Shown here: positions 1 to 9,607 of the stretch, in pieces | Layout of the letters: every line of letters begins with the position of its first letter | Numbering within the stretch: the first letter of the stretch is position 1 | DNA from: Prauserella alba | GTDB taxonomy: Bacteria > Actinomycetota > Actinomycetes > Mycobacteriales > Pseudonocardiaceae | NCBI RefSeq assembly: GCF_024171735.1 | Contig: NZ_JAMTCH010000005.1 | Coordinates: 496,001 to 560,000, forward strand | Length of the DNA stretch: 64,000 nucleotides | Direction: 5' to 3' | Position numbers and translations under genes: made by a program | The notes under the pieces: generated by a model | Databases searched by the model: none | What the model was told of the DNA's origin: nothing | Seen by the model: the letters and a program-made list of their open reading frames with translations, nothing else

Positions 1-393
1 GTTCATCGTCTTGACGACCTCGAGCAGCGCGGCGGGCGTGAGACCGCCCGCGACCTCGACGACCTCCGACCGCGTCACCGTCGGGTCGACGAGCATGCGC
101 GCCACCTCGACCGGTTCGAGCGACATGGCGCGTTCGGTCACCGACACGTCGATCGCGTGGTCGGCGATGAACTGGTCGAGGAAGTCGAACTCGGCGCGCG
201 GCCTGCCGTCCATCTCCACGATGACGCCGCCGTCCACCCGCACGCTCGGTGCCGGGTCGTACGGACTGTCCATCGCCACCATGCCGACCTCGGGCCATTC
301 CTCGACGAACCCGTCGAGGTTGACCGGCCGCTCCTCGAGCGCCTCGGTGCGGTGGGACTTCGGAGTCGATACCGCAAGCGGTTCCGCAGTCAT
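1..393 (-). CDS. pduC: Diol/glycerol dehydratase large subunit, N-terminal part (runs off the window)
   Basis: The first 131 codons are present; the gene continues beyond base 1. The translation begins MTAEPLAVSTPKSHRTEALE and then carries the N-terminal signature of the adenosylcobalamin-dependent diol/glycerol dehydratase large subunit (RPVNLDGFVEEW, VAMDSPYDP, GRPRAEFDFLDQFIADH, ARMLVDPTVTRSEVV, LTPAALLEVVKTMN). The family converts 1,2-propanediol or glycerol to the aldehyde. The start is fixed by an AAGGAG ribosome site 8 nt upstream. The small subunit gene lies 196 nt upstream on the same strand, the reverse of the usual large-medium-small order. The medium subunit is not visible: it may be fused to this protein or lie outside the window. 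Substrate choice (diol or glycerol) cannot be told from this part. Confidence 0.88.
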   Translation of the reverse strand, partial: MTAEPLAVSTPKSHRTEALEERPVNLDGFVEEWPEVGMVAMDSPYDPAPSVRVDGGVIVEMDGRPRAEFDFLDQFIADHAIDVSVTERAMSLEPVEVARMLVDPTVTRSEVVEVAGGLTPAALLEVVKTMN

Positions 394-589
394 CGTCGGA
401 TCTCCTTGCTGCGCGTGCGGAGGTTGAGTTGTTCCGGGTGAGGTGTGCTGGGGCGAGCTGTCCCGGGAGTGGGCAGTTCCGGGGTCCAGGAGGTTCCGGG
501 ACCGTGGTTCGTCCGTTCGCGGTGCTCCGCGGTTGTGGTGTTGTGCGGTTGTGGCTGTGCTGCTGTGGTGGCCGTCGCCGCCACGGTCG

Positions 590-1024
590 TCAGGCCAGGA
601 TGTCGCGGCGTTCGTAGACGTCGGCGGCCTCGCGCACCAGTTCGGCGCACAGGGTCGCGGAATACTCGCGTTCGAGCCGGTCGGCGATGTCGGTGAGCTG
701 CTGCTTCGTCGACGCGTTCGGCCGCAGTGAGTTGTAGATCGACAGGACGAGGTCGTCGGGCAGTGCGGTCAGCTCGGCGGCTCGGCGGAAGTTGCGTGCC
801 AGCTGGGTGCGCCCCACCTGCTCGGCGATCCGTGCCTGCAACCGCAGCGTGTCCGGGGAGATGCGCAGATCCTCGGCGGCCACGTCGCCCGAGAGCACGG
901 CCTCCATGGTCAGCTCGTCGATCGGCTTGCCGGTCGGAGTGCGGAGCAGCTCCGGCCGGTGGGCCGCGAGCGGATAGTCCCGCCGTGGGTCGAGTTCCAC
1001 CTGGTCGGGAAGCGTCACCGCCAC
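590..1024 (-). CDS. pduE: Diol/glycerol dehydratase small subunit
   Basis: A 144-residue protein, close to the length of DhaB3-type small subunits. It carries the family blocks DYPLAAHRPE, TPTGKPIDELTMEAVLSGDV, LRISPDTLRLQARIAEQ, FRRAAELTALPDDLVLSIYN, LRPNASTKQQL and CAELVREAADVYERR. It acts as the gamma subunit of the coenzyme-B12 dehydratase whose large subunit starts 196 nt downstream. The GTG at 1024 is preferred because a GAAGG motif lies 6 nt upstream; GTGs at 1027 and 1018 are alternatives. The frame stays open further upstream to 1213, but that part looks non-coding. A TGCAACG direct repeat, shared with the aldehyde dehydrogenase promoter, lies about 70 nt upstream. Confidence 0.88.
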   Translation of the reverse strand: MAVTLPDQVELDPRRDYPLAAHRPELLRTPTGKPIDELTMEAVLSGDVAAEDLRISPDTLRLQARIAEQVGRTQLARNFRRAAELTALPDDLVLSIYNSLRPNASTKQQLTDIADRLEREYSATLCAELVREAADVYERRDILA

Positions 1025-1092
1025 CACCTGCCTTCGTCCGTGAAGCCGGTATCGGGTGTCGAATCTATGTGCAGCGAATCTAGAGCCGGGGA

Positions 1093-1110
1093 CGTTGCAC
1101 CGACGTTGCA
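1093..1110. promoter_or_regulatory. Putative operator: TGCAACG direct repeat before the dehydratase genes
   Basis: Read on the minus strand this is TGCAACG, 4 nt, TGCAACG (11-nt period), 68 nt before the small-subunit start. An identical arrangement occurs at 2898-2915, 59 nt before the aldehyde dehydrogenase start. The GAF regulator encoded between the two sites is the natural candidate to bind them; this is inference. Confidence 0.55.
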
Positions 1111-1160
1111 GTGACGTGGCAGGCGTCCCGCGTCGTACGCGGTGTCCGGTCGTGGATCGC

Positions 1161-1188
1161 CGACGGCGGCCGGTGATGACCGCCGTCG
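1161..1188 (-). terminator. Hairpin after the GAF regulator gene
   Basis: Perfect 9-bp stem (CGACGGCGG with CCGCCGTCG) around a 10-nt loop, 43 nt past the stop codon of the regulator gene at 1232 and upstream of the dehydratase promoter region. There is no clear U tract, as is usual in high-GC actinobacteria. Confidence 0.5.
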
Positions 1189-1231
1189 ACCGTCGGCCCG
1201 CGGTGACCGTCATCGGGCACCGCGCGCCGTG

Positions 1232-2758
1232 TCAGTCATCGTCGTCGCTGTCGAGGAGCCAGGCCAGCCGGGCGTCCGCGACCGGGCGACGTGGGTCGCC
1301 CGCCGGAAGGACCCGCGTGAGGTGTTCGAACACCTCGACGTCGTCGCGGCCCGGTTCGCCCTCGGACAACGCCCACAGCGCATCGGGGTCGCGGCTGTCG
1401 AGCACGGCCGTGCGGAGGGCCACGGTCCGCTGTTCACGCTCGGCCCTGATCGTCGGCGATTCGGACCGGGACAGCAGCGGTGCGGTCGCGATCGAGGCCG
1501 CGCTCGCGACCTCACCCGCGGCGAGGGCGTCGCGCACGCGCAGGAAGTCGGCGTCGACGTCGGCGGCGAGCCGATACGGCTTGGCGAGCAGGGCCTCGCC
1601 GAGCTCGGTACGCAGGCGGTGCACCTCGGCGCGCACCGTCGTGGGATTGCCGGCGTCACCGTAGAGGTGCAACGCCAGCTGGTCCGCGGTCAGCCCGGCG
1701 GGATGCAGCGCCAGCAGGGCGAGGATCTCGGCGCGGCGCAGGGTCAACGGCACCGTGCGGCCGTCCAGCTGCGCCTCGGGCGCCGTGCCGAGGAACGACA
1801 GTCGCAGCGTCGGCGAGGCCGGGCGCGCGGAGATCGTCTTCCGGCCCCGGTGCGGCAGCCGGAGCAGGTAGCCGCCCGACAGCGGTTCGAGCAGCGCCTC
1901 GCGGCCGTCCAGGTCGATCCGGTCGCTGCCGGGGTCGACGGCGATGCGGTGGGGGAACGTCCCGAGCGGATTCGCCGCGACGACCCTGCCGGACGTCGTG
2001 ATCAGGGCGCCGGGTTCGCCGCCGAGCCGTTCGAGCCGGGGCAGGTTCCGCCTGCGCAGGCGTTCGTCGGCATCCTCCATGCGCAGCCGCAGATGGTTCT
2101 CCGCGACCTGCGCGGTGGCGTTGACCAGCGACACCATCGCCGGATGCAGCGTGTCCAGCCTGCCGCTGATGTCGATGGCGCCCAGCACCCTGCCGGTGTC
2201 GGGGTCGTGGATCGGAGCCGCGGCGCACGTCCACGAGTGGTAAGTGCGGACGAGGTGCTCGGCCGAGTAGATCTGCACCGGTGAGTTCGTGGCGAGTGCG
2301 GTCCCCATGGCGTTGGTGCCGATCGCCGACTCGGCCCACCTCGTGCCCTCGTGCAGTCCCACCGTGTCGGCCAGTCGGCACACTCCGGAAGGGCCCTCCC
2401 GCCACAGGATCGTGCCCTCGGCGTCGGTGACGATCGTGATGTGCTGCGACTCGTCGGCGATACTCACCAGTAGTTCCCGTAGCGGCGGCAGGACCGTGTG
2501 CAGCGGATGGGATTCGCGCACGTCGTCGATCTCGTCGCCGTCGTAGACCAGTGGTGGCCGGTAGTCGTCCGGGTCCACGCCGGTGGCCAGCGACCGGCGC
2601 CAGGACTCCGAGATGACCGTGCGCGGTGCCGCCCGACCGCCCGCGCCGCCGAGCTCCTCGTCACTGAGCGCGGCGTCGCGGATCTGCTGCAGCACTCGCT
2701 GCTGCGCGATCGGATCCGACACGCTGTGCAGTGCGTTCGGGGCGGGTTGGGATCTCAT
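1232..2758 (-). CDS. GAF-domain transcriptional regulator with C-terminal winged helix
   Basis: A 508-residue cytosolic regulator. Residues about 40-230 resemble the sensory N-terminal part of AcoR-type activators ([68 protein letters not shown]). There is no AAA+ module and no Fis-type helix. Instead the C-terminal half has a winged-helix region similar to OmpR/SARP proteins ([46 protein letters not shown]). The ATG start has GGAG 5 nt upstream. It is divergent from the aldehyde dehydrogenase gene and precedes the dehydratase genes, so it probably controls both; the ligand may be an aldehyde or diol. The ligand and sign of control are inference. Confidence 0.85.
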   Translation of the reverse strand: MRSQPAPNALHSVSDPIAQQRVLQQIRDAALSDEELGGAGGRAAPRTVISESWRRSLATGVDPDDYRPPLVYDGDEIDDVRESHPLHTVLPPLRELLVSIADESQHITIVTDAEGTILWREGPSGVCRLADTVGLHEGTRWAESAIGTNAMGTALATNSPVQIYSAEHLVRTYHSWTCAAAPIHDPDTGRVLGAIDISGRLDTLHPAMVSLVNATAQVAENHLRLRMEDADERLRRRNLPRLERLGGEPGALITTSGRVVAANPLGTFPHRIAVDPGSDRIDLDGREALLEPLSGGYLLRLPHRGRKTISARPASPTLRLSFLGTAPEAQLDGRTVPLTLRRAEILALLALHPAGLTADQLALHLYGDAGNPTTVRAEVHRLRTELGEALLAKPYRLAADVDADFLRVRDALAAGEVASAASIATAPLLSRSESPTIRAEREQRTVALRTAVLDSRDPDALWALSEGEPGRDDVEVFEHLTRVLPAGDPRRPVADARLAWLLDSDDDD

Positions 2759-2897
2759 GGACACTCCGCTACGGCGACGTTGACGGGCGGTGCTGTCGTT
2801 CGAGCATGCCCCGCTCGCGCTGCCGAGGGCAAGGAAATGGCACGAGGTGACCCTTCGCGCCACCCGCCCGGTGCGCGCCGCGTAGCAGGCGTGATGG

Positions 2898-2915
2898 TGC
2901 AACGCGTCTGCAACG
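2898..2915. promoter_or_regulatory. Putative operator: TGCAACG direct repeat before the aldehyde dehydrogenase
   Basis: TGCAACG, 4 nt, TGCAACG on the plus strand, in the 216-nt divergent region between the GAF regulator and the aldehyde dehydrogenase. It has the same sequence, spacing and orientation relative to the gene as the site at 1093-1110. Confidence 0.55.
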
Positions 2916-2974
2916 TGGCGCTTCCTACGTTCGGCGTCGAAGGCAGTGAAATCGAGCAGAGAGGCTCTTTTCGG

Positions 2975-4498
<1,524 letters not shown>

Positions 4499-4503
4499 CG
4501 GCC

Positions 4504-4878
4504 ATGAGCAGAGTGGATCTCACCGAAGCCGCGGCGGACCTGCTGCGACGGCTGGCCGGAGAACACGGGCCGCTGATGTTCCACCAGTCCGGCGGCTGCT
4601 GTGACGGCAGCGCTCCCATGTGCTATCCGGCCGGTGAGTTCCGCACCGGCGGGGCGGACGTCCACCTCGGCGACCTCGACGTCGCCGGGGTGGCCGAGCC
4701 CGTTCCGGTGTGGATGTCGCGGGCGCAGTTCGAGTACTGGCAGCACACGCATCTGACCATCGACGTGGTGACAGGGCGTGGCAGCGGATTCTCGCTCGAG
4801 GCACCGGAGGGCGTGCGGTTCCTGATCCGGTCCCGGCTGCTCACCGACGAGGAACTCGCCGAGCTGGGCCGCTGCTGA
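4504..4878 (+). CDS. DUF779 protein, partner of the aldehyde dehydrogenase
   Basis: A 124-residue protein with the DUF779 signature: FHQSGGCCDGSAPMCYP near residues 23-40, DVHLG, and FEYWQHTHLTIDVV, FSLEAPEGVRFLIRSRLL toward the C terminus. The family is nearly always next to ExaC-like aldehyde dehydrogenases, as here (5 nt after it). The clustered cysteines suggest a metal- or thiol-linked accessory role, but its biochemical function is not established. Confidence 0.9.
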   Translation: MSRVDLTEAAADLLRRLAGEHGPLMFHQSGGCCDGSAPMCYPAGEFRTGGADVHLGDLDVAGVAEPVPVWMSRAQFEYWQHTHLTIDVVTGRGSGFSLEAPEGVRFLIRSRLLTDEELAELGRC

Positions 4879-4924
4879 CCAGCCCGCAGGCCCGGCAACC
4901 TGCGAACCCGACCACCCCGACCCG

Positions 4925-4977
4925 CGAGGCCCGTTCGCCGACGAGTCCACTGTGGATGCACCGGCGGACGGGCCTCG
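4925..4977. terminator. Long hairpin between convergent genes
   Basis: A 16-bp stem with one G-U pair (4925-4940 with 4962-4977) around a 21-nt loop, starting 47 nt after the DUF779 stop. It probably ends the aldehyde dehydrogenase transcript. Confidence 0.55.
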
Positions 4978-4979
4978 TG

Positions 4980-5020
4980 CCACGTTCGCCGGTGCCGCCA
5001 CGTTCGCCGGTGCCGCCACG
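4980..5020. repeat. 18-bp tandem repeat, about 2.3 copies
   Basis: The unit CCACGTTCGCCGGTGCCG occurs at 4980-4997 and 4998-5015 and begins a third time. It is in the intergenic region between convergent genes; no function is visible. Confidence 0.7.
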
Positions 5021-5100
5021 CGAGGCGGGGCCGCGCCTCGAACGAGGGAACGGTGCTCGCTCCCGGCCCGACCGGGATGCTCCGGGGCGTCCCGGATCGC

Positions 5101-6552
5101 TCAGGAAGTGCGGTCGGGGACCGTGATGCGGTACTGGCGGATCTTGCGGTAGATCGTGGCTCTGCCGAGACCCAGTTGCTCGGCCGCGTCGGTGACGGTC
5201 GTGCCCGGTTCGGTCAGACAGCGGACGATCTCGTCGCGTTCCACCGACTGCAACCTGGTCAGCGGGTGGCCCGGTCCGGTGAACACCTCGGGCGCCAGAT
5301 GGTGGAGGTCGACACGGTCGGTCCTGGCGGCCGCATCGCGGACGACCCGGCGGAGGCTGCGGACGTTGCCCGGCCAGTCGAACGCCACCAGCGCACGCGC
5401 GGCCGCCGGGGTGAAGGCTATCTCGCGGCCGCGCGCCTGATGTGCGAAATGCCTGGCCAGCGGCATGACGTCGGCCGGCCGGAACCGCAGCGCCGGCACC
5501 TCGACCACCACGTCGATCAGCTCGCGGAGCTCGGCCGGCAGGGTGTCGGCCGAACCGGCCGTGACCACGTAGGGCTGCAGGTCGTCGGTGGCCCGCACCC
5601 GGGTGAACACCTGCGCGAGCTCGGTGGTGGCCCACGCGGGCAATTCGTCCACTCCGGACACGATCACGCACGTGCTGTCCTTGCCGAGCTCGGGAACCCA
5701 CAGCTCGAACCACGACTCGACGTCATCGGGCGCCGGCGGCCGGGCGCTCAACACTCGTTCGCGGCGCAGTTCGCGGCGTGCCAGGGACGCGAGCGCGGTC
5801 TTGCCTGTGCCCGGTTCGCCGACCATGGCGACCGCGAGTCCGCGCCGGAACGCCGTGTACGCCTCGGTGAACGCACTGCGCCAGCCCGAGGTGGGCAGTC
5901 CCTCCTCGGGTGCGCGCGAGCGGTCGGCGTAGACGCGGAACACCTCGCCGTGCGGTGTGGGCGGAGCGGCCCTGCCTGCGCCTCTGGCCAGCATCAGTGC
6001 CGACGTGTTGGCCGCCGCCGACTGGGCCAGCGCCATCAGCAGTTCCGGTGCGGAATCGGACCAGGTCGTGAGGTTGACGCTGCCCGCGACATCGCCCGAC
6101 GGGTCGACCACCGGTGCGGCCGCACAGGTGTATCCGCGCAGGCCGGTGCAGTAGTGCTCGTCGGCGCGGACCAGCGACGGCGCACGGTCGGCCAGTGCGA
6201 GGCCGAGGCCGTTCGTGCCGGCATTGCGTTCGGCGAAGTAGAACCCCGGGGCCAGGTGCACGCGATCCAGCGAGCGGTTGATCGTGGCGTCCTCCGACAA
6301 CCTGCTCAGCACGAGCCCGTCCGGGTCGGTGATCATCATGCTGACCGGTTCGTTCGCCAGTGTCCGCTGCAGGCCGCGCAGTACCTCGCTGCCGCATTCG
6401 TACAGCAGCGATTCGGTGTCGACCGAACCCGTGAACACCGGCCGGATCTCGTCGTCGGCGAGACCGTAGCGCTCGCTACGGCGCCAGGATGCACGGAGCC
6501 GGGGTGTTCTGCCCGGTGGGTCGGAGGAGAGCGCGAAGTCGTCGCGGTGCAT
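5101..6552 (-). CDS. GAF/AAA/Fis activator (AcoR/MimR type) of the second alcohol-oxidation module
   Basis: A 483-residue regulator. An N-terminal GAF-type sensory part (SWRRSERYGL, FAERNAGTNGLGLALAD, GLRGYTCAAAPVVDPSGDV) is followed by a degenerate AAA+ core with a P-loop (GEPGTGKT) and Walker-B-like VSGVDEL, then a Fis-type helix-turn-helix at the C terminus (VTDAAEQLGLGRATIYRKI). The GAFTGA loop needed to contact sigma-54 is absent, so it should work with a sigma-70-type polymerase, as described for actinobacterial members. The ATG at 6552 has AGGAGG 6 nt upstream and is preferred over one 45 nt earlier. It is divergent from the amidohydrolase gene, with a TGTCTCA dyad between them. Confidence 0.9.
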   Translation of the reverse strand: MHRDDFALSSDPPGRTPRLRASWRRSERYGLADDEIRPVFTGSVDTESLLYECGSEVLRGLQRTLANEPVSMMITDPDGLVLSRLSEDATINRSLDRVHLAPGFYFAERNAGTNGLGLALADRAPSLVRADEHYCTGLRGYTCAAAPVVDPSGDVAGSVNLTTWSDSAPELLMALAQSAAANTSALMLARGAGRAAPPTPHGEVFRVYADRSRAPEEGLPTSGWRSAFTEAYTAFRRGLAVAMVGEPGTGKTALASLARRELRRERVLSARPPAPDDVESWFELWVPELGKDSTCVIVSGVDELPAWATTELAQVFTRVRATDDLQPYVVTAGSADTLPAELRELIDVVVEVPALRFRPADVMPLARHFAHQARGREIAFTPAAARALVAFDWPGNVRSLRRVVRDAAARTDRVDLHHLAPEVFTGPGHPLTRLQSVERDEIVRCLTEPGTTVTDAAEQLGLGRATIYRKIRQYRITVPDRTS

Positions 6553-6629
6553 GTCGAGCCTCCTGAGCGCGTCGTTGCGCCTATCCGGGACAGACAACCA
6601 CAGCGCGGGCGCGAACTCAGCCGCTCGGC

Positions 6630-6646
6630 TGTCTCAAAGTGAGACA
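6630..6646. promoter_or_regulatory. Dyad operator TGTCTCA-N3-TGAGACA between regulator and triad A
   Basis: Perfect 7-bp arms around AAG, in the divergent region 6553-6727. A possible -10 (TAGCGT, 6679-6684) follows 32 nt downstream toward the amidohydrolase. Nearly the same dyad lies at 19477-19491 and 19983-19997, each next to prm genes or the second AcoR-type regulator. Confidence 0.7.
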
Positions 6647-6727
6647 CACATGGGGTCCCCGTGGGCCGCGGGCGCTCGTAGCGTTCCCGCATCGCGTGCC
6701 ACCGGCGCCACGTACGGGAGGAGACCG

Positions 6728-7753
6728 ATGTACACCAAGGACGGCGAGAAGTACTTCATTCTCGACGCGCACGTCGCGCTCTGGGACGCCCGTCCCGAGA
6801 ACCAGCGCAACATCCACGGAAAGCAGTTCATCGACTGCTTCTACGACTACCACCGCAACCTGAGCCCGGAATCGGAGGTGTGGCCGTACGAGGAGTACCT
6901 GTACCAGGGCGGGCAGCGGTTGATGCATGATCTGTTCACCGAAGGTTATGTGGACCATGCGATCTTCCAGCCCGCACTGCTGAGCGCCTTCTACAACAAC
7001 GGGTTCGGTCAGACGGAGGAGGCGTTCGCGCTCGCGCAGCGGCATCCGGACAAGCTGACCTACAACCACTGCTGGGATCCGAGGTTCGAGGAGGCGGGAC
7101 TCGACCAGCTCAAGCGCGACGCCGAACGGTTCGGGTTGAAGGGCGTCAAGCTCTACACCGCCGAGTGGCAGGGCGATTCGCGCGGTTACAAGCTCGACGA
7201 CCCGTGGTCCTACCGGTACCTGGAGACGTGTCAGGAGCTGGGCATCCGCAACATTCACATCCACAAGGGCCCGACGATCCGCCCGCTCGACCGCGACGCC
7301 TTCGACGTGGCCGACATCGACAAGGTCGCCACGGACTTCACCGACCTGAACTTCGTCGTCGAGCACTGCGGCCTGCCGCGGCTCGAGGACTTCTGCTGGA
7401 TCGCCACGCAGGAGCCGAACGTGCACGCGGGTCTGGCCGTGGCGATGCCGTTCATCCACTCGCGGCCGCGGTACTTCGCCCAGATCATCGGTGAGCTGCT
7501 GTACTGGCTGGACGAGGACCGCATCCAGTTCTCCAGCGATTACGCGATCTGGACGCCGAAGTGGCTCGTCGAGAAGTTCGTCGACTTCCGGATCCCGGGG
7601 GACATGACCGAGTACGCGCCGCTGACCACGGCGCAGAAGAAGAAGATCCTCGGTCTCAACGCGGCGAGGATGTACGACATCGACGTGCCTGCCGAGTGCC
7701 GGCTGCCGGCGGACGACTCGGCGGGCAGGACCGAAGCCGTGGCGGTGGCGTGA
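6728..7753 (+). CDS. Amidohydrolase-family protein, copy A (one metal-site His replaced)
   Basis: A 341-residue member of the amidohydrolase-2 (TIM-barrel, metal-dependent) family found with Prm/Mim monooxygenases. It is closely similar along its length to the copy at 13752-14792 (ECFYDYHRNLSPE-type segment, HKGPTI, GLPRLEDFCWIATQEPNV, FIHSRPRYFAQ, SDYAIW). The N-terminal metal motif reads DAHVALWD here against DSHVHLWD in the other copy, so the second His of HxH (residue 17) is Ala. The metal centre may be altered, or the protein may have a non-catalytic role. GGGAGGAG precedes the ATG. It heads a tightly coupled operon; the stop overlaps the next start. The true reaction is unknown. Confidence 0.88.
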   Translation: MYTKDGEKYFILDAHVALWDARPENQRNIHGKQFIDCFYDYHRNLSPESEVWPYEEYLYQGGQRLMHDLFTEGYVDHAIFQPALLSAFYNNGFGQTEEAFALAQRHPDKLTYNHCWDPRFEEAGLDQLKRDAERFGLKGVKLYTAEWQGDSRGYKLDDPWSYRYLETCQELGIRNIHIHKGPTIRPLDRDAFDVADIDKVATDFTDLNFVVEHCGLPRLEDFCWIATQEPNVHAGLAVAMPFIHSRPRYFAQIIGELLYWLDEDRIQFSSDYAIWTPKWLVEKFVDFRIPGDMTEYAPLTTAQKKKILGLNAARMYDIDVPAECRLPADDSAGRTEAVAVA

Positions 7754-8541
7754 TGCGTGCCGCGGCCAACGAGCACGCCGGCACGGAGGCCACGGCCGAT
7801 ACTGCGGCCACGGCCGGTGCTGCGGACGCGGATGTCCTGGGGCGAGCACGCGAGGCACTCGGCACCGTCGTCGACCCCGAACTCGACGAGCCGATCACCG
7901 ATCTCGGGTTCGTCCGGTCGGCGGAGGTCACCGACGGCGAGCTGGTGGTGCACCTGCGGCTGCCGACGTCGTTCTGCGCGCCGAACTTCGCCTATCTCAT
8001 GGCATCGGATGCGAAGGATGCGTTGCTGCCGCTGGGAATGCCCGTCACGGTGCGACTGGACGACCACCACGACTCGGAGATCATCAACCGCGGACTGGCT
8101 GCCGACGCCGGCTACCGCGGCACGTTCGGTGACGAGGCCGAGGAGGACCTCGACGAGCTGCGCACGACGTTCCGGCGCAAGGCGCACACGGCGGCGATGG
8201 AGCGGGTGCTCACGCGATATCTGCGTGCACATCCCGAGCTGCCAGAGGAGGGTCTGCACGACGTCACGCTGGGCGACCTTCCCGACGACGACGCCACTCG
8301 CGCGCTGCTGCGGCATCGGCGCACGCTCGGGCTCCCCACCGGCGGCGATCGGCCCGCGCTGGTCGGCCAGGACGGCGAGCCCTGTCCACGCGAGGAGGTG
8401 CCGTGGCGGTTGCGGGTCGCGCGTTCGCTGCGGGTGTCGATGGACGGCAACGCGCACTTCTGCCGTGGCCTGCTGCGCACCCGTTACCCCGATTCGGCGG
8501 CCGACCAGTCGCCCCGAGCATTCCAGGAGAAGGTGTCATGA
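7753..8541 (+). CDS. MIP18/DUF59-domain protein, copy A
   Basis: A 262-residue protein, the same length as its paralogue at 12967-13755. The N-terminal third is a MIP18/DUF59 (PaaD-like) domain (VVDPELDEPITDLGFVRSAEV, LVVHLRLPTSFCAPNFAYLM); the remainder is a family-specific extension (LDELRTTFRRKAHTAAMERV, LRVARSLRVSMDGNAHFCRG). DUF59 proteins act in iron-sulfur or metal-centre assembly, so a role in maturing the diiron hydroxylase or the reductase cluster is plausible but unproved. Its ATG overlaps the amidohydrolase stop (TGATG) and its stop overlaps the next start (ATGA), showing translational coupling. The first 25 residues are an Ala/Thr-rich leader not seen in the paralogue. Confidence 0.85.
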   Translation: MRAAANEHAGTEATADTAATAGAADADVLGRAREALGTVVDPELDEPITDLGFVRSAEVTDGELVVHLRLPTSFCAPNFAYLMASDAKDALLPLGMPVTVRLDDHHDSEIINRGLAADAGYRGTFGDEAEEDLDELRTTFRRKAHTAAMERVLTRYLRAHPELPEEGLHDVTLGDLPDDDATRALLRHRRTLGLPTGGDRPALVGQDGEPCPREEVPWRLRVARSLRVSMDGNAHFCRGLLRTRYPDSAADQSPRAFQEKVS

Positions 8542-9563
8542 AAGCGATTCAGGTGGTCGGCTATCACGAGAAGCTGCAGCCGGCCGAGGTGCCGATGCCC
8601 GAGCCCGCCGGGCCCTACGACGTCGTGGTGCAGATCGGCGGCGCCGGGGTGTGCCGTACGGACATCCACATCCTCGAGGGCCAGTGGGCGGAGAAGTCCG
8701 GGGTCACGCTGCCTTACACGATCGGTCACGAGAACGCGGGCTGGGTGCACGCCGTGGGAAGCGCGGTCACCAACGTGGCCGAGGGCGACAAGGTCATCGT
8801 GCACCCACTGGTGACGTGCGGTCTGTGCCGAGCCTGCCGGTCGGGTGACGACGTGCATTGCCGGCAGAGCCTGTTCCCAGGAATCGACACCCACGGTGGC
8901 TACGCCGAGTACCTCAAGACATCGGCACGCAGCGTCGTCAAGATCGACGACTCGCTGGAGCCCGCCGACGTGGCCGCGCTCGCCGACGCCGGGCTGACGG
9001 CCTATCACGCGGCGGCCAAGGCGGCCCGGACGTTGCGGCCCGGCGACCGGTGTGTGGTCATCGGTGCAGGCGGCCTGGGCCACATCGGCATCCAGGTGCT
9101 CGAGGCGCTCACCGCGGCGGAACTCATCGTCGTCGACCGCAACGCCGAGGCCGTGAAGCTCGCGGTGTCCATCGGGGCCGACCACGGTGTGGTCGCCGAC
9201 GGCACACACGTGGCGCAGGTGCTGGAGCTGACCGGCGGCAACGGAGCGGAGGTCGTCGTCGACTTCGTCGGCGAGGGCGGCGCGACCGCCGAGGGCGTGC
9301 GCATGCTGCGTCGCGCAGGCGACTATCACGTGGTGGGATATGGCGAGAACATCGACATCCCGACGATCGACATCATCTCGACCGAGATCAACTTCATCGG
9401 CAACCTGGTGGGTTCGTACAACGATCTGTGCGAGTTGATGGTGTTGGCCGCACAGGGCAAGGTGCGGCTGCACACCAGTAAGTATCCGTTGGAACGTTTC
9501 CAGGACGCCATCGACGATCTGGAAGCGGGCCGCATCCGCGGTCGCGCCATCCTCACCCCCTGA
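8538..9563 (+). CDS. Zinc-dependent alcohol dehydrogenase, copy A
   Basis: A 341-residue medium-chain dehydrogenase. Catalytic zinc ligands are Cys39 (GGAGVCRTD) and the His64-Glu65 pair (TIGHENAG). Structural-zinc cysteines are 94, 97, 100 and 108 ([15 protein letters not shown]). The NAD fold has GAGGLGHIG. The family in Prm/Mim clusters oxidises the alcohol formed by the monooxygenase (2-propanol or 1-propanol) to ketone or aldehyde with NAD+. The paralogue at 11945-12970 has the same length and zinc ligands. The start is coupled to the DUF59 stop (ATGA). It is followed by a short hairpin and then the small monooxygenase. Confidence 0.92.
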   Translation: MKAIQVVGYHEKLQPAEVPMPEPAGPYDVVVQIGGAGVCRTDIHILEGQWAEKSGVTLPYTIGHENAGWVHAVGSAVTNVAEGDKVIVHPLVTCGLCRACRSGDDVHCRQSLFPGIDTHGGYAEYLKTSARSVVKIDDSLEPADVAALADAGLTAYHAAAKAARTLRPGDRCVVIGAGGLGHIGIQVLEALTAAELIVVDRNAEAVKLAVSIGADHGVVADGTHVAQVLELTGGNGAEVVVDFVGEGGATAEGVRMLRRAGDYHVVGYGENIDIPTIDIISTEINFIGNLVGSYNDLCELMVLAAQGKVRLHTSKYPLERFQDAIDDLEAGRIRGRAILTP

Positions 9564-9582
9564 CGCCCCGGTCACCGGGGCG
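9564..9582 (+). terminator. Short intercistronic hairpin
   Basis: CGCCCCG, 5-nt loop, CGGGGCG immediately after the alcohol dehydrogenase stop and 25 nt before the next ATG. It may cause partial termination or mRNA processing rather than a full stop. Confidence 0.4.
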
Positions 9583-9607
9583 CACCCAACGACGAGGAGA
9601 CGAAGCG

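Noticed and set aside
390-730. Several open frames on both strands between the dehydratase genes, possible medium subunit
   Set aside because: Translations are Arg/Thr/Gly-rich, with no similarity to a dehydratase medium subunit and no ribosome site; they are GC-driven open frames.
6600-6728. Sigma-54 (-24/-12) promoter before triad A
   Set aside because: No GG-N10-GC element was found with good spacing, and the regulator lacks GAFTGA.
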